From Alicyclobacillus fastidiosus (GTDB taxonomy: Bacteria; Bacillota; Bacilli; Alicyclobacillales; Alicyclobacillaceae), in assembly GCF_026651875.1 (NCBI RefSeq), contig NZ_CP104067.1:3958501-4022500 (forward strand): a DNA stretch of 64,000 nucleotides, given 5' to 3'. Below are positions 27,222-36,161 of the stretch, piece by piece. Under the pieces are notes generated by a model that worked only from the letters and a program-made list of their open reading frames with translations, had not been told where the DNA came from and made no database searches. Position numbers and translations under genes: made by a program. Numbering within the stretch: the first letter of the stretch is position 1; each line of letters opens with the position of its first letter.

Positions 27222-27875
27222 TTATTCAAGTTGCATCGCGACCGCGCGCACTGGGCTTCCGTCACATCCTACAAGCTTGAGCGGAAATAGGGAGACGAGC
27301 GGATGGCTGAAATCGATGGCGTCAAAATTCGTCAAATTCTCGGCGATGATGCCTTGAACCGCGGCAATCGCGTCGTGTGCGGGAAACGCATCGCCGCCGG
27401 TGATATCGATGTTGATACAATCGATGCAGAAGGTGCGAACCCCTTTTGCCAACAGCGCGTCGATCACGTCGATATCGACGTAGGGATGCAAGAAATATTT
27501 GTCCGATCCCGCATACCGACTCCACCCCGTGTGGAACAGAACGATATTTCCAGGCTCTGCACAGTCGACGTACTCCTGGACTTCGTCGAGCACAATCGGC
27601 TCCTGTTCCCCTTTGCCTAAGCACGGAATAACCAGCCCAGTACCAATGAAGAGGGACAGGTCCGACTCGTCGATGCGCTCGCCAGACGCCAGAAAGTGGT
27701 ACGGCGCATCCACATGTGACCCGCTCTGTGAGCCAATATGCACATGATGTAAATTGTACCCTTCGCGTTCGATGGTGGTCGCGACGGCGATGCGTGGCTT
27801 CGGATCACCAGGGTAAATCGGCGTATCGTCTGTGAGATCAAGCGATAAATCCACGAACTTCTTCGGCTTAAACAA
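27222..27875 (-). CDS. cyclase-family hydrolase (kynurenine formamidase-like)
   Basis: 217-220 residues. The metal site motif HVDAPYHF (in SGSHVDAPYHF) is diagnostic of the cyclase/KynB family, which opens N-formyl or cyclic amide substrates using Zn2+ or Mn2+. TDDTPIYPGDP near the start and FCIDCINIDI are also typical. The TTG at 27875 fits GGAG eight bases upstream; a GTG at 27884 touches the GGAG itself. It is first gene behind a sigma-54 promoter, with an EBP upstream. No other kynurenine genes are present, so the substrate is open. Confidence 0.85.
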   Translation of the reverse strand: MFKPKKFVDLSLDLTDDTPIYPGDPKPRIAVATTIEREGYNLHHVHIGSQSGSHVDAPYHFLASGERIDESDLSLFIGTGLVIPCLGKGEQEPIVLDEVQEYVDCAEPGNIVLFHTGWSRYAGSDKYFLHPYVDIDVIDALLAKGVRTFCIDCINIDITGGDAFPAHDAIAAVQGIIAENLTNFDAIDFSHPLVSLFPLKLVGCDGSPVRAVAMQLE

Positions 27876-27961
27876 GGCAATCACTCCACGTGCGAGCCGA
27901 CTACGGTATCCTCAAGCATTACCTCGACTCGCGATAGTTTCATCACGTTTACCACAGGTAT

Positions 27962-27977
27962 AGCAAGAAGCATGCCA
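27962..27977 (-). promoter_or_regulatory. sigma-54 promoter of the cyclase operon
   Basis: The minus strand reads TGGCATGCTTCTTGCT, matching TGGCAYG-N4-TTGC with correct GG-N10-GC spacing. It lies about 90 bases upstream of the cyclase start and downstream of the EBP gene on the same strand. Confidence 0.9.
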
Positions 27978-28029
27978 ATTCGGCCATCTCGAGGAAGTCG
28001 AGGCGATGTGAGATGATTTCTCGCTCTTC

Positions 28030-28045
28030 GACGAATCGTTTCGTC
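28030..28045. promoter_or_regulatory. candidate binding site for EBP 2
   Basis: GACGAA-N4-TTCGTC, perfect arms, 50-70 bases upstream of the -24 element. Confidence 0.45.
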
Positions 28046-28214
28046 TATTCAGTATTCTTTCTTGAATCGGCGACAGGTTGACTACCCGCTAAACGCTAGA
28101 AATGCGTAAGCCATCCTTGGTCGCAAAGGGGTATACAGATGTGACTTCGATTATTCAATCTTGCATAAACGAGTTCTTTGCAGTGTCATCGTCAGTCGAA
28201 TCGCGACCTCAAAT

Positions 28215-29903
28215 CTAGAAGTACTTCTGCAATTTGCGAACGATTGTTGGCTGGCTCACCCCCAAATACGCGGCCATCTCCGTCGTCGTCGAGCACTTTT
28301 GACGAGCGTCTTGCAAGATACGCTTCTCGTAGGCGGCCAACATCTCCGGCAGGGACAATCGATCCGCCGCAGGAGGAGACACAGCCTCCACGCTCCGGAT
28401 GGAAAGCGGCAGGTCGGCCAGTTCGATGAACTGGCCAGACGAGAGGACCACCGCGCGTTCTACCACGTGCTCCAATTCTCGTATATTCCCAGGACAATGA
28501 TAAGACAGGAACTGATGCATCACACCCTGCCCAAACTCTCTATCTAATCCGTGACGCAAATACATCTGATGCAAGAAGTGCATCGCCAACTCCATAATGT
28601 CGGCAGGTCGTTCCCGCAGTGGTGGAATCATCATCTCCACCGTGTTGAGGCGGTAATACAAATCCTCGCGAAACTTGCCCTCGTGAACCATTTGCGACAT
28701 ATCGCGGTTGGTCGCGCAAACCAGACGGAAGTTTGACCACACCGATTTGGTTCCACCCACCTTGCGAAATTGCTTGTCCTCCAACACTTTTAGAAACTTT
28801 ACCTGAAGTGCAAGCGGCAATTCGCCGACCTCATCCAGAAAGAGCGTTCCGTCGTGCGCTAGCTCAATCAACCCAACCTTGCCCGACTTGGCCGCCCCTG
28901 TGAAAGCGCCAGGTTCGTACCCGAACAGTTCCGACTCGATGAGATGTTCCGGAATCGCCCCGCAGTTCACTTCAATAAATGGACCGGAATTCCTTTCACT
29001 TTGCCGATGGACGAACTTGGCAAACGCGCTTTTCCCGACACCTGATTCTCCAAGCAGGAGAACAGGTACGTCGTGCTTTGCGATGCGCGAAATCGATTCC
29101 GTCAGTTGCTTGATAGCATCACTTGCGATGAGAATGTCACACATCTCCCTGTCGCGGCTCCGAAGTTTCTCCAGTTCCCACCGGACTCGCGACATCTCCT
29201 CTTGCATGTCCGCTAAATGCGCACGGAGTTCGAGGAGTTCGGTGACATCGTGTGAGTAGGAGACAATCCTCCGAATCTCCCCATCTTCTCCAAACACAGG
29301 GACGCCCTTGACGAGCATCTTCTTCTCATCCATTGTCGTCTGAAGCAAAACGTGGCGGGTTTTCGTCTCCATGACTTTGCGCGTTACAGACGGTTGAAAG
29401 ATATGGTCCTTCTCTAAGTCGAGTACAGACTTCCCTACCAAATCTTCCGGTGGGATTCGATAGGAGTTGGCAAACGATTGGGATACGCTGAGCACGATCC
29501 CATCCCCACTTGTGATGAGAATGTCATCCAGTGAAGAATCTAGAATCAACTGCAAATCCTCGTTTGCTTGTTCCAGATGTTCTACCGATTTGGTCACAGT
29601 TTGCTCCGGTGATCGCTCTTTGAACAGGAAGGCCAACCAATTGTCGTCGAACGAAATGGAGGTGACTTCACAGCGCTGTGAGCCTAACAGAAGCTGAACG
29701 GGCTGCCCATCTCGAAGCTTTGCTAAAAGGTCGAACCCAAGCCGCTCCTGGACGATACGAAATGGCAACTGTCGAGGTCCCAAGCGCAACATTTCACTTG
29801 CAGCGGCGTTCATTCGTGCCTCATCTGTATGAAGGTCGACGATCATGACGCCACATTTCAAACTATCGATAAACCGTCCGAATCGTTCGTCCATTTCGCG
29901 CAT
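28215..29903 (-). CDS. sigma-54 enhancer-binding regulator (PAS-PAS-AAA-Fis), EBP 2
   Basis: 562 residues. Two sensor regions come first (a PAS-like fold at about 8-100 and PAS at 111-222), then a coiled linker, the AAA+ domain with Walker A GESGVGKS (285-292), GAFTGA (332-337) and LFLDE, and a C-terminal Fis helix-turn-helix (AAYLGVSQPTIVRKLQKYF). All motifs for opening sigma-54 complexes are intact. I chose the ATG at 29903 because GGAGGAG precedes it; a GTG start adds 15 residues. It probably activates the adjacent cyclase operon. The ligand is unknown. Confidence 0.93.
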   Translation of the reverse strand: MREMDERFGRFIDSLKCGVMIVDLHTDEARMNAAASEMLRLGPRQLPFRIVQERLGFDLLAKLRDGQPVQLLLGSQRCEVTSISFDDNWLAFLFKERSPEQTVTKSVEHLEQANEDLQLILDSSLDDILITSGDGIVLSVSQSFANSYRIPPEDLVGKSVLDLEKDHIFQPSVTRKVMETKTRHVLLQTTMDEKKMLVKGVPVFGEDGEIRRIVSYSHDVTELLELRAHLADMQEEMSRVRWELEKLRSRDREMCDILIASDAIKQLTESISRIAKHDVPVLLLGESGVGKSAFAKFVHRQSERNSGPFIEVNCGAIPEHLIESELFGYEPGAFTGAAKSGKVGLIELAHDGTLFLDEVGELPLALQVKFLKVLEDKQFRKVGGTKSVWSNFRLVCATNRDMSQMVHEGKFREDLYYRLNTVEMMIPPLRERPADIMELAMHFLHQMYLRHGLDREFGQGVMHQFLSYHCPGNIRELEHVVERAVVLSSGQFIELADLPLSIRSVEAVSPPAADRLSLPEMLAAYEKRILQDARQKCSTTTEMAAYLGVSQPTIVRKLQKYF

Positions 29904-30049
29904 TTGCAACTCACTCCTCCAAATGGGATCGAATTCCTCGCGCACCACCGCCTCGCTGCCCCGTCGCCGATAGGCGAATGCCGCTTAGCCCAGGTTGGAT
30001 TGCACCTGGGCGAGCGGATCTGTCCTTCCGGCGCAACATCACCGGGATA

Positions 30050-30310
30050 TCAAATGTACGAGCGGGCAAGGCGTTCGATTCGAGCTTTGTAGCGATAGAA
30101 TGAGGCCCACAGCGGACGGACCGTCGCTCTGTTCGTCGCTTTCGTGCGATACAAGTGGAAGCGTGCCGATTGAACTTCACAAATTAGAACGTCTAATCGC
30201 TCGCTTATGGCGAGTACATCCGGGTGTGTCAGACTGCCTTGTTCCTCCGCCACCCGCATCATCTGAGTTCTCAACAATTCTATTTTCTCTCTGATTGTGG
30301 TCTTTGTCAC
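30050..30310 (-). CDS. Spo0E-like aspartyl-phosphate phosphatase
   Basis: 86 residues. The Spo0E family removes phosphate from Spo0A and delays sporulation. The helical-hairpin signature is present: IREKIELLRTQM followed by LTHPDVLAISERLDVLICEVQ, with the SxxLD core. The C-terminal basic extension (about 45 residues) is longer than in typical Spo0E proteins. GTG start with GGGGA upstream. It lies upstream of EBP 2 on the same strand, and downstream of the BMP lipoprotein terminator. Confidence 0.85.
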   Translation of the reverse strand: MTKTTIREKIELLRTQMMRVAEEQGSLTHPDVLAISERLDVLICEVQSARFHLYRTKATNRATVRPLWASFYRYKARIERLARSYI

Positions 30311-30477
30311 AAGATTTCCCCTTACCACGAAAAAATGAGGCCAGTCGACAGTACCATACCGACAATGTCGAAGTCTGTCCGATGCGGTCGAAAAAGTCGC
30401 TCGGCTTCGGGAAAACTTGTGGATTCAGACTGCGTAGAATCGATGCGGTGAGGTCACTATTAGGGCAGCAAAGACAT

Positions 30478-30517
30478 CAAAAAGCCACGGCGGGCCCTCC
30501 ACCCCATGCCCGCCGTG
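30478..30517 (-). terminator. intrinsic terminator of the BMP lipoprotein gene
   Basis: CACGGCGGGC pairs with GCCCGCCGTG, then GCTTTTTGAT on the minus strand, just after the stop. Confidence 0.88.
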
Positions 30518-30532
30518 ACTCTATCAACTACG

Positions 30533-31600
30533 TTATTGTTGAACCGTGGTCGAGACCTGGATCTTTCCACTCATAATATTTTGCTTCAGTTGGTTCACTT
30601 CGTTGACGACGCTCTGTGGCACGCCCTTCATCGCAGGTGTGATGCCTACCCCATTGCCCTTTAACCCAAACGTCTCAACGCCTGACTTGAATGCGTTGTT
30701 TTTGAGGGATTGAATCACGTCAAACACGGACGTGTCTACGCCCTTTGTGGCACTTGTGATGATATTTTGCGGCGCTAGGTAACTTTGATTCGTATCCACA
30801 CCGATTGCATATTTGTTGGCTGCCTTCACGGCACTGATGGCACCTTGTCCGCATCCACCGGCCACCGGGAAGATAATATCGGCGCCCTGGGACAATTGGT
30901 TTTGCGCGTATTGACTTCCCAAACTTTGGTCCGTGAAGCTGTTGGTGTACGAAAGGAGAACTTTGCCGCTCGGATCTTCCTTCTTAAAGCCTTGTTGGAA
31001 TCCTGCGATGTAGCTGTTCACCGGAGGTGCCGATTCTCCGCCAATGACACCCACCACGTTCTGTTTGTTCAAGTTCGGTAACATGTTGCCCTTTTCGAGC
31101 AGCCCTGCCATAGCGCCCGCGAGATACCCAGCATCCTGCGAGTCAAACACCGCTGACACCACATTTGGCCTGTCCGTAATGGTATCGTCGATGATCATAA
31201 AATGCGTTTTTGGATATTGCTTCGCCACCTGCTCCACGGCATCGTGCATCAGATAGCCGACGGCGATGACGAGGTTGTACCCCTGTGCCGCATACTTGCT
31301 CAAGTTCGGTATGTAATCTGACTCAGATTGAGATTGCACGACGCTCGTCTGTACGCCGAGCTGCTGCTGTGCCTTTGTCACGCCCACGAAAGCCAGGTGA
31401 TTGAACCCATTGTCGTTCAGCCCGCCAGTGTCTGTGACCAGACCGACTTTGAGCCCCTTCCCCGTCGTGGAAGCGTTCCCAGGCGTAGCATTGGTTCCAC
31501 CCGCCGTCGTGTTCGTACCACCTGTACTGTTCATGCCACAACCAACCGCCAACACGGTTAAAGCCAAAGCGGATGCGACTGTCGCCATTCTCTTTTTCAA
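30533..31600 (-). CDS. BMP/PnrA-type substrate-binding lipoprotein
   Basis: 355 residues. The signal sequence ends at the lipobox LAVGC, so it is anchored outside the membrane. The core is that of BmpA/PnrA (Med) family nucleoside-binding proteins: KVGLVTDTGGLNDNGFNH, VIAVGYLMHDAV, GVIGGESAPPVNSYIAGFQQG, and GADIIFPVAGGCGQGAI. TTG at 31600 fits a GGGGGT site. Its ABC permeases and ATPase are not in the window, so it is an orphan receptor or works with a distant transporter. A strong terminator follows it. Confidence 0.88.
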   Translation of the reverse strand: MKKRMATVASALALTVLAVGCGMNSTGGTNTTAGGTNATPGNASTTGKGLKVGLVTDTGGLNDNGFNHLAFVGVTKAQQQLGVQTSVVQSQSESDYIPNLSKYAAQGYNLVIAVGYLMHDAVEQVAKQYPKTHFMIIDDTITDRPNVVSAVFDSQDAGYLAGAMAGLLEKGNMLPNLNKQNVVGVIGGESAPPVNSYIAGFQQGFKKEDPSGKVLLSYTNSFTDQSLGSQYAQNQLSQGADIIFPVAGGCGQGAISAVKAANKYAIGVDTNQSYLAPQNIITSATKGVDTSVFDVIQSLKNNAFKSGVETFGLKGNGVGITPAMKGVPQSVVNEVNQLKQNIMSGKIQVSTTVQQ

Positions 31601-31956
31601 CCATATAACCCCCAATAAATGACACTCAATAATACAGTTTGACGGTATATTAGAACACCAAAATACAACTTCGATATCGATTTAGCGGGATCCTGGCGGC
31701 GGATTTGTCAGAACCGTGAACGTGTGGACGCCGTATTGGCTTCCCCATTCCTCGCAAGTTAGAATCTTCCGTTTGGAGAAAATCATGCACGTTACACGCA
31801 TCGGCTTCATGCACTGAGGGGCTCGGTATGGTCGACATTGCCTGTCCGCCCGGTTCAGGTGAACAAGCAGGTGAGTGGTGGGCAACTGTCGTGACGCGAC
31901 AGTCTTCATCGCATAAGGATAAGTGAGGGTAATTCGTTCTAAAGGAGGTGACGCAC
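31601..31956. other. divergent intergenic region
   Basis: It separates the BMP lipoprotein (minus) from the small membrane protein gene (plus). A perfect hairpin ACTGTCG/CGACAGT lies at 31885-31903, 54 bases before the plus-strand start. No riboswitch class was recognised. Confidence 0.5.
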
Positions 31957-32256
31957 GTGTTATCCATCATTCTCTCAAATGCAGCAATGCTCTTAGCGTT
32001 TCAAGTCGTCCTCATTGTCCTTGGTCTCAACATGATTGTAAAACTGTTGATGAACCTTCGGAAGAGTGAACAGGTCAGTACCCTCGCAGACGTCATCACA
32101 CGCCCTGTACTAACCGATGTGTTTCCGCTCATCATCATTTCATTACTGACGATGGTCGATCCGACACATGTCATCGCTCTCATCTTCTACTATCTCGCAG
32201 CACTGTTTGTCGTTGTTCGCGCTTTGCTGGAACTCAGTAAGACGTTGAAAAAGTAA
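31957..32256 (+). CDS. small polytopic membrane protein
   Basis: 99 residues with three hydrophobic segments (about 8-28, 50-70, 72-90) separated by short charged loops (NLRKSEQVSTLADVI). AAAGGAGGTGA is six bases before the GTG at 31957; an in-frame GTG at 31948 lies inside this site and is rejected. I do not recognise the family. It stands alone. Confidence 0.6.
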   Translation: MLSIILSNAAMLLAFQVVLIVLGLNMIVKLLMNLRKSEQVSTLADVITRPVLTDVFPLIIISLLTMVDPTHVIALIFYYLAALFVVVRALLELSKTLKK

Positions 32257-32368
32257 GTGTAAAACAGCAGACGCGCAGTCGGCATCCGAGCCCTAACATC
32301 CGTTGGGGCTCTGGGGGCGCAGAGCCCACCGGCTCGTCACACAGCCCCCAGGGACGCCCGTTCTCGCA

Positions 32369-33256
32369 CTATTCGAGGACGACTCGCAGCCGACCGAGGC
32401 CTTCTACCGATGTGACGATTTCATCACCCGATGAGAGCCACTGCCGTTCACTTTCCGGAAAACCAAGAATGACCCCCTCAGGAGTCCCGGTGAAGATCAC
32501 ATCCCCCGGTCGCAAGGTCATATGCCTCGAAATGTAACTTACTAAAAACTCACAATTAAAAATCATATCCTTCGTGTTCGATGACTGCCGAAGCTGTCCA
32601 TTTACTCGACATTCCAAGTTCAAATCGTTCGGATTTTGAACCTCATCGGCTGTGACGACATATGGCCCAATTGGGGCAAATCCATCGCAGGTCTTCCCGA
32701 GCAGCCACTGCGAGGTCCGGAACTGTAAGTCGCGAGCCGACAGATCATTTCCAGTCGCGTAGCCAAATACGTACGAGAGCGCCTCCTCCTCCGACACGTC
32801 TTTTGCGGTTTTGCCCATGACGATGACGAGTTCCACTTCGTAATCCACTTGCTCCGTCTGGTGTGGAATTTGGACGATGGACCCGTGACCAGCGAGGCTG
32901 TTATTAAATTTGGAAAAAAGCGGAGGAGAGGTCGGCGTCGGCAAATTCGATTCCGCGGCATGGGCTTGATAGTTCGTGCCAACGCAGATGATCTTCTCTG
33001 GCGACGTCACACACGGACCATACTGAATGCTGTCAGGGTGCTCAAACAGCGAGACGTCACCGTCGTCGATGGCCTGTGAAACGAGCTGGCGAACGATGTC
33101 TTGGCCTGTATCCCCTTGCTCAATGACCTCCTGTATGGTCAGCGGTGCGGTCGCGCCAAAGCGTCTGGCCGCCTTTGACAGCGTCAAGACACCTTTGTCC
33201 GTGAGCACCCCCAATTCATACGCGTCATCCTGTACTCGAACATTCAGTAGTTTCAA
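32369..33256 (-). CDS. fumarylacetoacetate hydrolase (FAH) family enzyme, diketo-acid hydrolase-like
   Basis: 295 residues, last gene of the sugar-acid operon. The C-terminal FAH domain has NYQAHAAES, metal ligands in VDYEVELVI, and GNDLSARDLQFRTSQWLLGKTCDGFAPIGPY, a block shared with 2,4-diketo-3-deoxy-sugar-acid hydrolases and related C-C bond hydrolases. In non-phosphorylative pathways such enzymes cut the diketo acid to pyruvate plus a hydroxy acid. The TTG at 33256 follows AGGAG by nine bases; a longer frame reaches 33307. The assignment to pathway comes from context. Confidence 0.8.
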   Translation of the reverse strand: MKLLNVRVQDDAYELGVLTDKGVLTLSKAARRFGATAPLTIQEVIEQGDTGQDIVRQLVSQAIDDGDVSLFEHPDSIQYGPCVTSPEKIICVGTNYQAHAAESNLPTPTSPPLFSKFNNSLAGHGSIVQIPHQTEQVDYEVELVIVMGKTAKDVSEEEALSYVFGYATGNDLSARDLQFRTSQWLLGKTCDGFAPIGPYVVTADEVQNPNDLNLECRVNGQLRQSSNTKDMIFNCEFLVSYISRHMTLRPGDVIFTGTPEGVILGFPESERQWLSSGDEIVTSVEGLGRLRVVLE

Positions 33257-33331
33257 CTCGCTCCACTCCTCTTTCCCAATCTGCCAATTCAAAGCTTCAA
33301 ATGTCACCTCGGCCCTCGCATCGACCGCGTT

Positions 33332-34105
33332 TTACACCGACTTGCCGCCGAGTACGCCACCGTCGACCGACAACGCACTCCCCAACACGTATTTCGACTC
33401 GTCAGAGGCTAAATACAGTGCAGCGTATGCCACGTCTTCTGGCGTTCCCAATTCGCCACCGAGTTGGCGAAGTTTCAGTTGCTCGATGGCCTGTATGGGA
33501 TCTACGTAGGACTGTTTTAAATAATTCTCGACGAACGGCGTGTAAATCGTCCCCGGCAACAGTGCGTTGACGCGAATGCCATAAGGCGCATAGTCCACTT
33601 GCATAGACTTCGTCAACGACAACACGGCCCCCTTCGTCGCTGCGTATGCAGCTCGTCGGGCGAGCCCGATTTGTGCGATACAAGACGACATGTTGATGAT
33701 GGAACCCGAGTGCTGTTCCATCATCACGGGGACGACCGCCCTCGACACGAGGTAGACGCCGGTGACGTTGACAGCCATCACTTTATCCCATAAATCCCGC
33801 GCGACCTCGTGAAGTTCCCCCACCGCGCTGACGCCCGCGTTGTTAAAGAGCACGTCAATGCGCCGATGCCGTGCGACCACCTCGGCAATCCAGGCAAAGA
33901 CAGACGCCTCGTCCGTGACGTCGACGGCGGTCATGTGCGCCCTCCCACCAGCGCGTTCGATTGCGCCGATGGTCTCTCGCATCGCCTCGACGTCGACGTC
34001 GGCCACTTCCACAATCGCCCCCTCTTGCGCGAACTTAATGGCGGTGGCCGCGCCAATTCCCTTGCCGGAGCCGGTAATTAAACACACTTTGTCTTCGAGC
34101 CGCAT
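33332..34105 (-). CDS. SDR-family dehydrogenase
   Basis: 257 residues, a classical short-chain dehydrogenase. TGSGKGIG (11-18) binds NAD(P), NNAG follows, and the catalytic Ser-Tyr-Lys triad lies in SSCIAQIGLARRAAYAATKGA. ADVDVEAM after the second strand suggests NAD preference. SDRs of this kind oxidise 2-keto-3-deoxy-sugar acids at C4 before an FAH hydrolase; the gene sits directly before such a hydrolase. ATG with GAGGGGAG. Substrate not proven. Confidence 0.88.
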   Translation of the reverse strand: MRLEDKVCLITGSGKGIGAATAIKFAQEGAIVEVADVDVEAMRETIGAIERAGGRAHMTAVDVTDEASVFAWIAEVVARHRRIDVLFNNAGVSAVGELHEVARDLWDKVMAVNVTGVYLVSRAVVPVMMEQHSGSIINMSSCIAQIGLARRAAYAATKGAVLSLTKSMQVDYAPYGIRVNALLPGTIYTPFVENYLKQSYVDPIQAIEQLKLRQLGGELGTPEDVAYAALYLASDESKYVLGSALSVDGGVLGGKSV

Positions 34106-34138
34106 AAGCGCTCCCCCTCTTTTCCTACAGCTTGCACG

Positions 34139-35152
34139 TCATGCTTCGATCATCGCTTTGACGACGTTCGACTCCGGCTTGGTCCAGTCATCGAACGTCG
34201 CCACCACACTTTTCAAATCAGCGCGATGCGTGATAAACGTCGACGCGTCGAGATGCTGGCCTTTCAGTTCGTGGATGACGTGGTGAAAATCCTCGATGGT
34301 GGCGTTTCGAGAACTGATCAGGGTGGTTTCACGTTTGTGGAACTCCGGATCACTGAACGTGATATCCGCTTGCACCAGGCCTACGTAAATCAATCGGCCC
34401 CCGTGTGCCAGGTAACCGATGGCAGACATCATCGATTGCGCGTTGCCCGTCGCGTCAAACACGGCTGTCGGAAACTCCAAATTGGTGATCTCGCGGATGG
34501 TCGCGATGGCACGCTCTGAGGCCAGGACGGCGCGATTCGGGCCTGCCCAATCCTCGCAAAACTCGAGTCGCTTGCGGTTGATATCCATAGCCGTCACGTC
34601 CGCCCCCGCCAACTTCGCAAACTTCATCACGCCAAGGCCAATTGGACCTCCGCCGATGACTAACACCCGTTCCCCCGGCACGAGGTTCGCGCGACGAACG
34701 GCATGGGCACCAATACTGAAACATTCGACCGTCGCCAATTCATCCAGCGTCAAACCTTCCGCTTTGACTACGTATTCGACGGGGACCGATACGTATTCAC
34801 GCATGCCACCGTCCTCGTGCACGCCAAAGACACTCACCTCCGTGCAACAGTTCGGTTTGCCGCACTTGCAGGCAATGCACTTACCACAGGAAAAATAGGG
34901 CAAGAGCGTCACGAGGTCGCCGCTCTCAATCCCGTACGGATTCTCGCCGACTTCGACAACCTCTCCTGCCAACTCGTGTCCCAGGATGCGAGGATAGGTA
35001 AAATACGGCTGTCGGCCCCGATAGGCGTGAATATCTGTCCCGCACACGCCAATCCTGCGGATTCTCACGATTGCCTGCCCCTCCGATAGCGTCGGTTCAG
35101 GCAGTTGTGCTCGCACCAGTTCGTTCGGCCGTCGACATACGACACCTTGCAA
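34139..35152 (-). CDS. zinc-dependent sugar(-acid) dehydrogenase, LgoD/YjjN-like MDR
   Basis: 337 residues of the medium-chain alcohol dehydrogenase family. Catalytic zinc residues are in GVCGTDIHAYRG and GHELAGEVVEVG, and the structural zinc loop is CGKCIACKCGKPNCC. NAD binding is at IGGGPIGLG. SVFGVHEDGGMREYVSVPVEY and FSDPEFHKRETTLISSRNAT resemble L-galactonate-5-dehydrogenases (LgoD). It would oxidise a sugar acid or sugar. The start is TTG with GGGAGG upstream. It lies between the second FAH gene and the SDR gene. Confidence 0.85.
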   Translation of the reverse strand: MQGVVCRRPNELVRAQLPEPTLSEGQAIVRIRRIGVCGTDIHAYRGRQPYFTYPRILGHELAGEVVEVGENPYGIESGDLVTLLPYFSCGKCIACKCGKPNCCTEVSVFGVHEDGGMREYVSVPVEYVVKAEGLTLDELATVECFSIGAHAVRRANLVPGERVLVIGGGPIGLGVMKFAKLAGADVTAMDINRKRLEFCEDWAGPNRAVLASERAIATIREITNLEFPTAVFDATGNAQSMMSAIGYLAHGGRLIYVGLVQADITFSDPEFHKRETTLISSRNATIEDFHHVIHELKGQHLDASTFITHRADLKSVVATFDDWTKPESNVVKAMIEA

Positions 35153-35181
35153 ATGACATCGCCTCCCTGTAAATGTGCGGA

Positions 35182-36102
35182 CTACCTGGTCGCCAAAACT
35201 TTGCCGAGAAGCGGCGAAATCACCGCGTTTTTCAGTACACCTATCGGCTCGATGGCAATTTCGACGACATCGCCAGGCAGCAACGTAAATTCGTCGGGCG
35301 GGACGATGCCCGTGCCCGTCATCAACACTGTGCCGTCGGCGATGGTATTGTCTCGCAACAGGTACGAAGTGAGTTCAGAAAAGCTGCGGCGGAACTGGGA
35401 AAATGGCACTTGACCCGAGAACGCGACGGCGTCCTCGCGGTAAATCGTCAATTCAATCGTCCAGGTCTCAGGCTTCTCCTCGCCGTCACTCCAGAGGAGG
35501 GCGGGACCCAACGAGCAACTTCCGGAGAACACTTTCGCCTGCGGTAGATAGAGTGGATTCTCGCCCTCGATGTCCCGCGAACTGACGTCGTCGCCAACCG
35601 TGTACCCGATTAAATCCCCGTTTGCAGAGACGACGATGGCCAACTCCGGTTCGGGCACCATCCAGTTGGAGTCAGAGCGAAGTGAAATTGGCTGCAAAGG
35701 AGCGACGAGTCGTTCATATGTCGCCTTGAAAAACAGTTCCGGGCGAGCCGCCGTATACACTCGGTCATAGACGCTGTCCTTGATCTGCGTTTCCGCGTTT
35801 CGCGCTTCCCGACTGCGCTCGTAGGTGACGCCGGAAGCCCAGACCTCTGGCGTCGCGACAGGCGGCAACAAAAGCCGCTGCGAAGCGAGTTCCGCAAACG
35901 ACAGCGGGGTACCTTTTTGCAACCGCTGCACGACTGCGGACGGACGGATGTCAAGCGCTTGCAGGGCGCGCCACATCAGAACTGGGCACGTCCAGGTCGG
36001 CACTTGCTCCGTCAAGCTATATACGCGGTCGCCGTCGAGCAGACCGAGTTGAGGCGTCCCAAGGTCCGGGTGTGTATATCGAATTGTTTTCAGCAGAGAC
36101 AT
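35182..36102 (-). CDS. FAH-family 2-keto-3-deoxy-pentonate dehydratase-like enzyme (KdxD/AraD1 type)
   Basis: 306 residues. WASGVTYERSREARNAE and YDRVYTAARPELFFKA match the FAH subgroup that includes 2-keto-3-deoxy-xylonate/arabinonate dehydratases, which yield 2-oxoglutarate semialdehyde. Metal ligands are in VPEPELAIV and GDDVSSRDIEGENPLYLPQAKVF. The subgroup assignment is from remembered family pattern. No semialdehyde dehydrogenase is in the operon, so the product may be handled elsewhere or the reaction may differ. GGAGGAG touches the ATG, which is unusually close. Confidence 0.78.
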   Translation of the reverse strand: MSLLKTIRYTHPDLGTPQLGLLDGDRVYSLTEQVPTWTCPVLMWRALQALDIRPSAVVQRLQKGTPLSFAELASQRLLLPPVATPEVWASGVTYERSREARNAETQIKDSVYDRVYTAARPELFFKATYERLVAPLQPISLRSDSNWMVPEPELAIVVSANGDLIGYTVGDDVSSRDIEGENPLYLPQAKVFSGSCSLGPALLWSDGEEKPETWTIELTIYREDAVAFSGQVPFSQFRRSFSELTSYLLRDNTIADGTVLMTGTGIVPPDEFTLLPGDVVEIAIEPIGVLKNAVISPLLGKVLATR

Positions 36103-36161
36103 CTCCTCCGTTTTTTCGCGTCCATAAAGTAAGTAACCCGATCCGGCGTGTGTCCCCAGCT

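Larger units (their letters stand above)
27876..28214. other. control region between EBP 2 and the cyclase operon
   Basis: This stretch has no gene. It holds the sigma-54 promoter and the inverted repeat listed separately. Confidence 0.6.
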
